Source of the DNA: JANXQE01 sp035651635
GTDB lineage: Bacteria > Verrucomicrobiota > Verrucomicrobiia > Limisphaerales > UBA8199
Direction: 5' to 3'
NCBI GenBank assembly: GCA_035651635.1
Contig: DASRFK010000181.1
Location: 1 to 64,000, forward strand
Length of the DNA: 64,000 nt
The notes under the pieces are model-generated. The model ran no database searches. It worked only from the letters and a program-made list of their open reading frames with translations, and had not been told where the DNA came from. Every line of letters starts with the position of its first letter. The stretch's first letter is position 1. This document shows positions 41,662 through 49,532 of the stretch, piece by piece. Both the position numbers and the translations under genes were made by a program.

Positions 41662-41699
41662 TACTGGACATTAGACCAGTACTGGATAAACGTCCAGTA
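41662..41699. promoter_or_regulatory. two overlapping LexA-type operators
   Basis: TACTGG-N8-CCAGTA occurs twice, at 41662-41681 and 41680-41699; the copies share a TA and repeat with an 18-base period, so two dimers would bind on nearly the same helix face. They lie 44-81 bases upstream of the lexA start, fitting autoregulation of the lexA-polymerase operon. Confidence 0.72.
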
Positions 41700-41815
41700 T
41701 TAGCTTTTCCAAATTTAAATCAATTCCCGGGGAATCCCCGGGGCGCTTTCCAGGCTTTCCCAGGATTGTATGTCGGGGCAACTTGCGTGAGGCTACTCTC
41801 AGACTAAAACGACAT

Positions 41816-41935
41816 GAAAGCGGCTCTTTACTCACAGTTCAATCCGGTGAAAACGATGAGTCAATTGGTCGTTGATCGATACGCTCTGCGCCTGTGCATC
41901 GCGGCGATCTTGCTCTTGGCAGCCTGCCTTTAAAG
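41816..41935 (+). CDS. possible small membrane peptide (39 aa)
   Basis: A short frame from ATG 41816 to TAA 41935 with a polar first half (MKAALYSQFNPVKTMSQL) and a hydrophobic end (LRLCIAAILLLAACL). The end could be a membrane segment or a lipobox-like LAAC, although a lipoprotein ending one residue after the Cys makes no sense. It is divergent from lexA. No family recognised; may be chance. Confidence 0.22.
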
Positions 41936-41969
41936 GCTTGAGCCGGAAGCTGACCGGCTCCGAGCCTGT
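41936..41969 (-). terminator. hairpin downstream of the UbiB-like gene
   Basis: AGGCT-GAGCCGG pairs with CCGGCTC-GAGCCT around a short loop; it starts 12 bases after the stop of the gene at 41981 (minus strand) and is followed by TTTAAA rather than a long T-tract. Confidence 0.5.
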
Positions 41970-41980
41970 GGATGGGCCGC

Positions 41981-43651
41981 TCAGAACCGCTGCATCTGAC
42001 TACGCCGCTTGCTTTTATGGTCCTGCCAGAGGATCGAAAGCACTAACAAGAAACCACCCCCGCCCGCGGCGATAAAGCACAGCATTGCCAGCCCTGGATA
42101 ACCGAGGATTTGGAAATTGGTCTGCACCCGCATCAGCAGGGCGGCTCCGACGATTAGGGCAGCCAGGACTAAACCAGTCGTGATGCGGTTGGCGACTTTG
42201 CGGGCACTCTCGATTAAAAAATCCGTCTCGCTTGGCTTGACGTTAACATTCAACTCGGCGTTACCGACCGCATCGAGAATCTTGTTGAGACGCGAGGGCA
42301 GTGCGCCCATGAACTGTTTGGCTTCGAGAAGAGTCGAGAAGATCTTGCCCTCAGTCAGGGTGGACTTGAGGCGCTGATTGAGAATCTGACTGGCGTTGCG
42401 GCGAATCGATTCGTTCGGGTCAAATTCTGGATCGAGAATGCGCCCGACCTCGTCAAGCTGCAGCAAGGTCTTGCCAAGGAGCGACAATTCCGTCGGGACA
42501 AAAAGGCCAGTACCCGCGGCGGCCCGGCCGACTTCGAGAATGACCTTGCCGGTGTCCATTTGGCTGAGCGTGGCATTCTGCTGTTCGGCGACGAGTTGCC
42601 CAATTTGCCGGCGGAAATCGGCTTCTTGAAAATTCAGGCTGGGTGTGCTCATGCGCACGGCGATGTCCGCGGCCTGGTCGCTTTCGCCCTCACTGACGGC
42701 CAGGAGCAACTTCAGCAGATTCTCCTGCATGACTGGCGAGGTGTGGCCCACCATCCCAAGGTCCAACAGAATAATCCGGCGGTCGGCAGTCAGGAATATG
42801 TTTCCCGGGTGCGGATCGGCGTGAAAGATTCCATCGATCAGGATTTGCTGCAGATATGCCTGGAAAAGTTCCTCGGCCAGGGCGCTGCCGTGCAAATCCA
42901 GTCGCGCCAGGGGCGAGAGTTCAGTTATCTTTGTCCCTTCGACGTACTCCATTGTGAGCACCCGGTGAGTCGTGTAACCCTCAATCGGCAAGGGGACTTT
43001 GATGCGATCGAATTTGGCCAGCGCCTTGGCCAGGATTACCATGTTGGCCGCCTCACGACAGTAATCCAGTTCGTGCGCCAGGGTTTTTTCGAATTCCTCC
43101 AGTATGTTCAGCAATTGGTATTTCTGACCCAGCCTGGTGTGGCGTTGGAGGAACTTCGCCACCTCCTGGAGCGCGGCAAAGTCTTCCTCAATCTGGCGCG
43201 CCACGTTCGGCCGTTGCACCTTGACTGCGACGGGACGTCCGTCGTGAAGGGCGGCCCGGTGCACCTGGCCCAGGGAAGCCGCGGCCAGCGGTTCGGTTTC
43301 GAAATAGGAGAAGGCTTTGTTGATCTTGGTGCCTAATTCTTTCTCCACCGTGAACTCAACCTCCGCGAAGGGGAACGGTTTCACCTTATCCTGCAATCGT
43401 GCCAGAGCTTTTAGATATACTGGAGGCAACAGGTCGGGGCGGCTCGAGAGCAATTGCCCGAGCTTAACGAAGGTCGGACCAAGCCGCTCCAGTTCATTAG
43501 GCAATTCCTGGGCAGCCTGTTGACCAATTCCGTTATCTTGGACGGCCGGGTCTTGGTTCGTGAATCTGCTGGCCACGTCCAACTGCCCGTATCTCAGGAA
43601 AAGCAGAGTAATGTCCTTATAACGTTTGAGATAATGAGCGGACAATTTCAT
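41981..43651 (-). CDS. AarF/UbiB family atypical kinase (ABC1-like)
   Basis: Member of the UbiB/ADCK family, atypical kinases or ATPases linked to ubiquinone and other isoprenoid lipid metabolism; 556 residues. Family motifs: FVKLGQLLSSRPD (KxGQ), EPLAAASLGQVHRA, VAVKVQRP, FEKTLAHELDYCREAANM, DGIFHADPHPGNIF and LLDLGMVG. Two membrane helices close the protein (TTGLVLAALIVGAALLMRV and ILGYPGLAMLCFIAAGGGGF), as is usual. The ATG at 43651 is supported by AGGAGG at 43660-43665, 8 bases upstream; the alternative TTG at 43657 would be too close to it. Stands alone; a hairpin follows. Confidence 0.92.
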   Translation of the reverse strand: MKLSAHYLKRYKDITLLFLRYGQLDVASRFTNQDPAVQDNGIGQQAAQELPNELERLGPTFVKLGQLLSSRPDLLPPVYLKALARLQDKVKPFPFAEVEFTVEKELGTKINKAFSYFETEPLAAASLGQVHRAALHDGRPVAVKVQRPNVARQIEEDFAALQEVAKFLQRHTRLGQKYQLLNILEEFEKTLAHELDYCREAANMVILAKALAKFDRIKVPLPIEGYTTHRVLTMEYVEGTKITELSPLARLDLHGSALAEELFQAYLQQILIDGIFHADPHPGNIFLTADRRIILLDLGMVGHTSPVMQENLLKLLLAVSEGESDQAADIAVRMSTPSLNFQEADFRRQIGQLVAEQQNATLSQMDTGKVILEVGRAAAGTGLFVPTELSLLGKTLLQLDEVGRILDPEFDPNESIRRNASQILNQRLKSTLTEGKIFSTLLEAKQFMGALPSRLNKILDAVGNAELNVNVKPSETDFLIESARKVANRITTGLVLAALIVGAALLMRVQTNFQILGYPGLAMLCFIAAGGGGFLLVLSILWQDHKSKRRSQMQRF

Positions 43652-43659
43652 CGGCAAAT

Positions 43660-43665
43660 CCTCCT
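43660..43665 (-). promoter_or_regulatory. strong ribosome binding site of the UbiB-like gene
   Basis: AGGAGG on the minus strand, 8 bases before the ATG at 43651. One of the few perfect Shine-Dalgarno sequences in the window; most genes here have none. Confidence 0.8.
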
Positions 43666-43885
43666 GTTAACCAACTGCATGCTAGCAAACTAACTGCCGC
43701 GACGATTAACTCAAGGGAGAGAAAGGAGAGCTCCGGTTCGGTCTTTCCCTTACTATCAGCTCCAAGGCGGGTGTTTCCGCGCTCGTTTTGCGGGCTGTAC
43801 CCCAGCCGATTCTCCGTACTGACAGTAAGCGGGATTGCTAAAAACTATCCTCACCCGGTCTGCCAAAGGGCCGAAGTTATCCCGC

Positions 43886-44872
43886 TCAGCCGGGGACTAA
43901 CACGGCTGCGCCTTGGATCTTCCCCTTCCGCAGGCGCTCCAATGCTTCATTGGCTTCATCGAGGGGAAACTTCTCGACACGAGTCTTGACCGGAACCCGC
44001 GCTGCCAGCGGGAAGAATTGCTCCCCATCCTGACGCGTCAGGTTGGCCACCGAGCACAGAACGCGTTCTTCCCAAAGCAATTCATAACCAAAGGCCGGGA
44101 TATCGCTCATGTGGATCCCGCCGCAGACCACGACTCCGCCTTTGCCGACAGCTTTGAGTGCGGCGGGCACCAGCGCACCGGCCGGCGCAAAAATAATTGC
44201 TGCATCGAGCGGGGTAGGGGGCGCCTGGTCGGCGCCGCCGGCCCAGACCGCGCCGAGCGACCGGGCAAAATCCTGCCCCGCCAAATCCCCCTCACGGGTG
44301 AACGCAAAAATCTCGCGCCCCTGAAATCGCGCAACTTGGGTGATGATATGTGCCGCCGCGCCAAAACCGTAAATCCCGATTCGCTTCGCCTCTCCGGTTT
44401 TGGATAAGGACCGAAATCCAATCAGTCCCGCGCAAAGGAGCGGCGCCGCCTCGACGTCCTTAAACTGTTCGGGTATTGCAAAACAGAAGCGCTGATCCGC
44501 TACCATGCGCTCGGCATAGCCGCCATCGACTGTGTAACCCGTGAATCGAGCACGGTCGCAGAGGTTTTCCCGCCCCAGGCGGCAGTAAGGGCATTCACCA
44601 CATGTCCACGCCAGCCAGGGCACACCCACTCTGTGGCCGGGCTTGAAACGATCCACCCCAGGACCGATCTCCAGGATCTCTCCCACTACTTCGTGCCCAG
44701 GGACCAAGGGCAATTTGGGATGGGTTAGCTCGCCATCGACAATGTGCAAGTCGGTCCGGCAGACCGCACACGCGCGGACTTGAAGCAATACCTGGCCGTC
44801 GGCGGGACGCGGATCTGGAATCGTCGTTTTGTTTAACGGCCTGCGAGGGTGCGCCAGAATCATGGCCTGCAT
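43886..44872 (-). CDS. zinc-dependent alcohol dehydrogenase
   Basis: MDR-family alcohol dehydrogenase, 328 residues, oxidising alcohols or reducing aldehydes with NAD(P). Catalytic zinc ligands appear in RACAVCRTDLHI (Cys) and PGHEVVGEI (His-Glu); the structural zinc site has four cysteines in CGECPYCRLGRENLC. The nucleotide-binding fold starts at IGIYGFGAAAHIITQVA. Members with this pattern are often annotated AdhP/AdhA-like. It starts at ATG 44872 and is not close to other genes in the same direction; substrate unknown. Confidence 0.92.
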   Translation of the reverse strand: MQAMILAHPRRPLNKTTIPDPRPADGQVLLQVRACAVCRTDLHIVDGELTHPKLPLVPGHEVVGEILEIGPGVDRFKPGHRVGVPWLAWTCGECPYCRLGRENLCDRARFTGYTVDGGYAERMVADQRFCFAIPEQFKDVEAAPLLCAGLIGFRSLSKTGEAKRIGIYGFGAAAHIITQVARFQGREIFAFTREGDLAGQDFARSLGAVWAGGADQAPPTPLDAAIIFAPAGALVPAALKAVGKGGVVVCGGIHMSDIPAFGYELLWEERVLCSVANLTRQDGEQFFPLAARVPVKTRVEKFPLDEANEALERLRKGKIQGAAVLVPG

Positions 44873-45041
44873 TCTTTAAGACCCTTCGTAGCCCATGCCG
44901 CAGGTGCCCGCGTTACATTCGAGGCCGCCTTGATGATGCGGAGCGGCCGCAGGATTAGTCATGGTAGAATTTCAGTTAATCGGCAGAATTTGTAAAGTTG
45001 CGCCCGGCGCCGGGCAGCATTATCGTTCGCCGCAGAAGCTA
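44873..45041. other. intergenic, promoter region of the dehydrogenase gene, no gene seen
   Basis: AT-rich stretches near 44960-45000 could hold the promoter; no defined site recognised. Confidence 0.3.
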
Positions 45042-45155
45042 AGAGCGTTTTAAAACATCGGCTTGTGGGCACCTGGTTTGGAGTCCCGCCTTCAGGCATT
45101 TTTGGCGCCGGGCCGCCTAAAGCCGGGACTCCAAACCGAATTTTAAACCAGCTCT
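45042..45155. repeat. dispersed palindromic repeat, TTTGGAGTCCCGCC family, copy 3
   Basis: Outer ends AGAGCGTTTTAAAA and TTTTAAACCAGCTCT, inner arms TTTGGAGTCCCGCCTTCAGG and CTAAAGCCGGGACTCCAAAC. Closest to copy 1 at 30341. It stands 45 bases upstream of rpiB. Confidence 0.8.
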
Positions 45156-45199
45156 AAGCGAACAATTTAGTTTATGGCTGAGATTCCCGTTTGGCGCGA

Positions 45200-45637
45200 A
45201 TGAAAATTGGCATTGGCTCAGATCATGCCGGGTTCGAGTACAAAGAGCAGCTCAGGAAGTTGCTCCAGGGTTTGGGCCATGAGGTGAAGGACTTCGGGAC
45301 GAACTCCACGCAACCGGTTGATTACCCATTATTCATTCGACCAGTAGCCGAAGCGGTGGCGCGTGGAGAATGCGAGCGGGGGATTGTGCTGGGCGGCTCG
45401 GGCAACGGTGAAGCGATCGTCGCCAATCGTGTTCGAGGTATTCGTTGCGCGCTGTGTTGGAACACCGAATCGGCAAAACTGGGGCGTCAGCACAACGATG
45501 CAAACATGATTTCACTGGGCCAGCGGATGATCAGCTTGGAAACGGCGCAAGCCATAGTTCATGTCTGGCTGGAGACCCCGTTTGAAGGTGGCCGGCATCA
45601 GCGAAGAATCGACCTGATCGATGCCGTTGGCTCTTGA
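45200..45637 (+). CDS. rpiB: ribose-5-phosphate isomerase B (RpiB/LacAB family)
   Basis: Interconverts ribose 5-phosphate and ribulose 5-phosphate in the pentose phosphate pathway; 145 residues. Seen: MKIGIGSDHAGFEYKEQL, GHEVKDFGTNS, DYPLFIRPVAEAVARGE, GIVLGGSGNGEAIVANRVRG and NTESAKLGRQHNDANMISLG. The loop GGSGNGEA has Glu rather than the catalytic Cys of the E. coli enzyme, as in the mycobacterial type, where Glu acts as base. ATG 45200 starts at the conserved MKIGIGSDHAG; a TTG at 45191 is less likely. Confidence 0.93.
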   Translation: MKIGIGSDHAGFEYKEQLRKLLQGLGHEVKDFGTNSTQPVDYPLFIRPVAEAVARGECERGIVLGGSGNGEAIVANRVRGIRCALCWNTESAKLGRQHNDANMISLGQRMISLETAQAIVHVWLETPFEGGRHQRRIDLIDAVGS

Positions 45638-45775
45638 GCCTGCATCTGCCTGGGCGAAGCGCCAACGCTCAAGGCGGCTCCCACCGTTTTTCCTCACCCT
45701 CCTCACCCGTTCCCGCTTGTCTGAGGATTGGGGACTGGTAAGCTCAGTTGTCCACATGAGAGCGCCCGATTCTAA

Positions 45776-48613
45776 TTGGCCGCGTTGGCGGCGATCAAAG
45801 CCTTCCAATCCCAACAACGCGTGAATGCATTAAAAGCTGAAACCATCAAAGCACGAATCGGACTAAGTGGCCCAGCCTTGAATCGAATTCCCGGGCCGGC
45901 GCCGGCCATTCCCGACCACCAGATGATCCGGTGCATTGGGCAGGGCAGTTATGGAGAGGTTTGGCTCGCGCGCAACGCCGTGGGCACCTGGCGCGCGGTG
46001 AAGGTAGTTTATAGACATAACTTCAGCGATCCCCGGCCGTACGAGCGGGAGTTTGCCGGCATCCAGAGTTACGAACCCATCTCACGCACTAATGAAGGAT
46101 TAATCGATGTTTTGCAAATCGGCCGAAACGACGCCGAGGGTTATTTTTATTATGTGATGGAACTGGCTGATTCGGCGGCACAAGACCAAACTGCGGCCGA
46201 GACCCCGGAACCGTCCGGCGGCACAAAACTCGAACCCGCCCGCAACGCCGACCTGGACCCGAAAAGCTATGTTCCGAAAACCTTAAGCAAGGTGATCCGG
46301 CAACGCGGGCGCTTGAGCTATGAAGAATGCATTACGCTCGGTCTGACTCTGAACCTGGCGCTGGCGCACTTGCACCACCACGGATTGATTCACCGCGATG
46401 TCAAGCCTTCGAACATCGTTTTCGTTAATGGCGTACCCAAACTCACCGATATCGGGCTCGTCACCGATTTGGAAGGCGCGCAATCCTTCGTCGGCACCGA
46501 AGGTTTCATACCGCCGGAAGGTCCTAATTCACCGCAAGCTGACCTCTATGCGTTGGGCAAGGTGCTGTACGAGGCGAGCATGGGCAAAGATCGCAATGAG
46601 TTTCCCGAACCGGTGACCCAACTTGGCCTGGACGCCGATTCACGCGCTTTAATGGAACTCAACGCCGTGCTGGTGCGGGCTTGCGCGCCGAACATAAAAG
46701 AACGTTACCGTCGAGCCGAAGAAATGAACGCGGACCTCGCGTTGCTGCACAATGGAGAATCAGTGCGCAACAAGCACGCGGTTGCCCGGCGCTTGCGCTG
46801 GATGACCCGCATTGGCGCGGGAACGGTGGCGGTGCTGGTTCTGGCTGTCGTGCCGTATTCACTGGCGATCCGGGAAGCGCATCGGGCCACGGAGCAGCGG
46901 CAGGTCGCTGTCAAGGAGGCCAATAAGAGCAGGGCGGTGGCCCAAATTCTCAAGAACACTCTCTATTCCTCTGCGCCGGCCGTGGCCCTCGGCCGCGATA
47001 CGAAGCTAATGCGCGACCTGCTCGATCAGACTGCCGCGGGTCTCGATACCAACGTAACCTCTTTTCCGGAGGTGGAATCGGAGCTGCGGGGTACTTTGGG
47101 AGATGTTTATCTTGCGCTCGGGGAATACAAAAAATCGGAAGACATGCTGCGGCGGGCGGTTGAGTTGTACCGCGACCAGTTCGGAGAAGGCAACTCGAAC
47201 TGGGTCCATTGTTTGAGCCAGCTGTCGCTGGCCGTTTCGGCTCAAGGGCGGGGAGTCGAGGCGGAAAAGCTTCAAGGACGGGTGTTGTTGATCCGCACCG
47301 CTCTTTCAAATGAACTGGACGTGGCGGAATCTTACCTGGCACTCGGCCATATCCTGGCGGGTGAAAACAAGATCGCCGAGTCCGAACAAATGTTCCGCAA
47401 GTGCAGGGCCATTCGGGAAAGACTTTTAGGTCGCGATAATGTGGGCGTAGCCGATGCTCTCAACGGCATTGCCACCGCCTTAAGTTCCCAAGGCCAATGG
47501 GAAGCCGCTGAGACAATGTGGCGCGAAGCCATCCGCATCAATTGCCAGGCGCTCACGGAGCGCCATCCGAATCACATCTGGATGCTTAACGGGATCGTCC
47601 AAGCACAGCTTAACCAAAAAAAGTACGCCGAGGCCGAAGCTTCCGCCCGCGAATGCATCAATCTCGAGCTTGCGATTTTGGCCCCAGACCACCCCTTGAG
47701 GGCCAGCACACTCACGCGCTTGGCCATGGTGCTCCAGGAACAGGGCCGAACCTCGGAAGCCAAAACCAATCTCGAGCAGGCGCTGACCATCTGGACCAGG
47801 CGCTTAAGCAATCAAGATCCGAGCATCGGCGCAACCGTGACCGCCTTATTCGATCTTTTGTTCTCGGAACGTGATTTTTCCGAAGCAAAGCGGGTTTTTG
47901 ACCAGGTCTCCGTCGCCGGCGATAGGCCCAATCCAACTTTGGTCATGGTCTGCGGCAATTACCTGGCCAGGACGGGCCAGTGGCGAGCGGCAGCGGATAA
48001 ATATCAACAGGTGCTTCGGCTGGACCCCGAGAATCACCTCGCGTGCCAGGCCCTTGCCTCGTTGTATGTCCAGCTGGAGGATTGGCCGGCCTACCGCCAG
48101 TTCACCTCGTCTTTGCTCGAGAAGTTCGGCTCCGTCACCAATGATCCGCGCATTGCCGATCGCATTGCCAAGAGCTGTTTGATGTTGCCACCGCCCGACC
48201 AGCAGGCGTTGGCGACCGCCACTAATTTAGCCAATGTCGCCGTAACGTTCGATGCCAACGCCGCGCGTCATCCCTGGTTTCGGTTTTGCAAAGGCCTGGC
48301 TGAGTTTCGGGCTGGCAACTTTGAGTCAGCGAAGAAATGGATGGCTAAGGTTCTCGAATCCAAAAGCGAGGGTTCCTCTCGGGATATCGAGGCGTACATG
48401 GTCCTGGCAATGGCTGAAACCGAACTGCATAATCAGGCGGCAGCCACCGCAGCCTTCGAGGAGGGAAACCGGTTGGCCCGTTTGCGGCTCCGGGAGGTTT
48501 CTTCCGGTGACATCGAAAGCGGCTGGACCGATTGGATCCTGGCGCATCAGTTGATGCGAGAAGCCGCCACCGGCCAGTCGAGCTTGATCCGGCAGGCGGC
48601 AGTTTCTCCCTGA
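45776..48613 (+). CDS. Ser/Thr protein kinase with transmembrane segment and TPR sensor domain
   Basis: Hanks-type kinase, 945 residues. Kinase domain ~48-325: glycine loop IGQGSYGEVWLAR, AVKV lysine, YYVMELADSA, a low-complexity acidic insert (~140-165), catalytic HRDVKPSNIVF, metal-binding Asp in TDIGLVTDL (DIG in place of DFG), and GTEGFIPPEG. A membrane helix follows (~345-365, GTVAVLVLAVVPYSLAI), then ~560 residues of tetratricopeptide repeats (GDVYLALGEYKKSEDMLRRA, LGHILAGENKIAESEQMFRK and more), probably outside the cytoplasm. The layout kinase-TM-TPR is common in Planctomycetes and Verrucomicrobiota. The TTG at 45776 is uncertain; no better upstream start exists. Confidence 0.88.
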   Translation: MAALAAIKAFQSQQRVNALKAETIKARIGLSGPALNRIPGPAPAIPDHQMIRCIGQGSYGEVWLARNAVGTWRAVKVVYRHNFSDPRPYEREFAGIQSYEPISRTNEGLIDVLQIGRNDAEGYFYYVMELADSAAQDQTAAETPEPSGGTKLEPARNADLDPKSYVPKTLSKVIRQRGRLSYEECITLGLTLNLALAHLHHHGLIHRDVKPSNIVFVNGVPKLTDIGLVTDLEGAQSFVGTEGFIPPEGPNSPQADLYALGKVLYEASMGKDRNEFPEPVTQLGLDADSRALMELNAVLVRACAPNIKERYRRAEEMNADLALLHNGESVRNKHAVARRLRWMTRIGAGTVAVLVLAVVPYSLAIREAHRATEQRQVAVKEANKSRAVAQILKNTLYSSAPAVALGRDTKLMRDLLDQTAAGLDTNVTSFPEVESELRGTLGDVYLALGEYKKSEDMLRRAVELYRDQFGEGNSNWVHCLSQLSLAVSAQGRGVEAEKLQGRVLLIRTALSNELDVAESYLALGHILAGENKIAESEQMFRKCRAIRERLLGRDNVGVADALNGIATALSSQGQWEAAETMWREAIRINCQALTERHPNHIWMLNGIVQAQLNQKKYAEAEASARECINLELAILAPDHPLRASTLTRLAMVLQEQGRTSEAKTNLEQALTIWTRRLSNQDPSIGATVTALFDLLFSERDFSEAKRVFDQVSVAGDRPNPTLVMVCGNYLARTGQWRAAADKYQQVLRLDPENHLACQALASLYVQLEDWPAYRQFTSSLLEKFGSVTNDPRIADRIAKSCLMLPPPDQQALATATNLANVAVTFDANAARHPWFRFCKGLAEFRAGNFESAKKWMAKVLESKSEGSSRDIEAYMVLAMAETELHNQAAATAAFEEGNRLARLRLREVSSGDIESGWTDWILAHQLMREAATGQSSLIRQAAVSP

Positions 48614-48634
48614 AACTTCGCTTCTGAATTCACC

Positions 48635-49288
48635 GTGGAACATAGCGAAAGCATCATTGTTCCTATAGATGGGCTAAACTTGGAAGGTGAACTGGCCTTC
48701 ACTCCTCAGAGCCTTGGCACAGTGTTGTTTGCCCACGGCAGCGGCAGCAGCCGGCACAGCCCTCGAAACCAACTGGTCGCGCGCGTGCTGCGGCAGCACC
48801 GGATTGGAACGCTCCTGTTCGACTTACTGAGCCGGGACGAGGAGCGGGAAGATCAAATTAGAGGCCACCTGCGTTTTGACATCTCTCTGTTGGCGCGTCG
48901 ATTGCTCCGGGCCACCCATTGGTATCGCGGCCAGCATCCGCAGGCCGTGATTGGCTATTTTGGCTCGAGCACCGGTGGCGCAGCGGCCTTGGTTGCGGCC
49001 GCTCAGCCCGACCTTGAGATTGGGGCCATCGTCTCGCGTGGTGGCCGTCCGGATCTCGCCGGCGCAGCGTTGCCGGAAGTCAAAGCGCCCACGCTGTTGC
49101 TGGTTGGGAGCCGGGACACCCAGGTGATCGAATTAAACCGTCAAGCGATTACCCGGATGAGATGCGTTAAGGAACTCCGGTTGATCCCGGGCGCAACCCA
49201 CTTGTTTGAAGAACCGGGCGCCCTCGAAGAGGTCGCGAGCCTGGCTGCTGAATGGTTCGAAACACATTTTCAACAGCGTCGTTCCTGA
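48635..49288 (+). CDS. alpha/beta hydrolase (dienelactone hydrolase-like)
   Basis: Cytoplasmic alpha/beta hydrolase, 217 residues. Catalytic triad candidates: Ser in GYFGSSTGGAAAL, Asp in VGSRDTQVIEL and His in GATHLFEEPGAL; HGSGSSRHSPRNQLVARVL near the N-terminus gives the oxyanion loop. This type is found both alone and fused to phosphoribosyltransferases in other bacteria; the substrate is not known. It starts at GTG 48635, 21 bases after the kinase-TPR stop, and may be co-transcribed with it. Confidence 0.85.
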   Translation: MEHSESIIVPIDGLNLEGELAFTPQSLGTVLFAHGSGSSRHSPRNQLVARVLRQHRIGTLLFDLLSRDEEREDQIRGHLRFDISLLARRLLRATHWYRGQHPQAVIGYFGSSTGGAAALVAAAQPDLEIGAIVSRGGRPDLAGAALPEVKAPTLLLVGSRDTQVIELNRQAITRMRCVKELRLIPGATHLFEEPGALEEVASLAAEWFETHFQQRRS

Positions 49289-49292
49289 TGGG

Positions 49293-49422
49293 GTAGATGA
49301 CATCGCGCTGCGATGTCCCCGCCCGCGTCCAGCGGGCGGAACGAATGCGAGAGGAGGTACGTTCACATTCCAGCCCTTGCGCCGCTGTACGCGACGCGGA
49401 CGGCGCAGCGCGCCATCCCTAC
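49293..49422. repeat. dispersed repeat, GTAGATGACATCGCG family, copy 2
   Basis: GTAGATGACATCGCGCTGCG start and CTAC end (49419-49422). Matches 25195-25312 over most of its length. It lies directly after the hydrolase stop. Confidence 0.75.
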
Positions 49423-49532
49423 CGCGAGAATTAGATGCGTCTGCCGTGTTCCTTGGCTTGACCGGCCTTGCGCACCGCGCTTTATTCTCTTGAGTCCGAC
49501 CGCTGGTCGGCCGGGAGAAGTTTCACTCAAAC

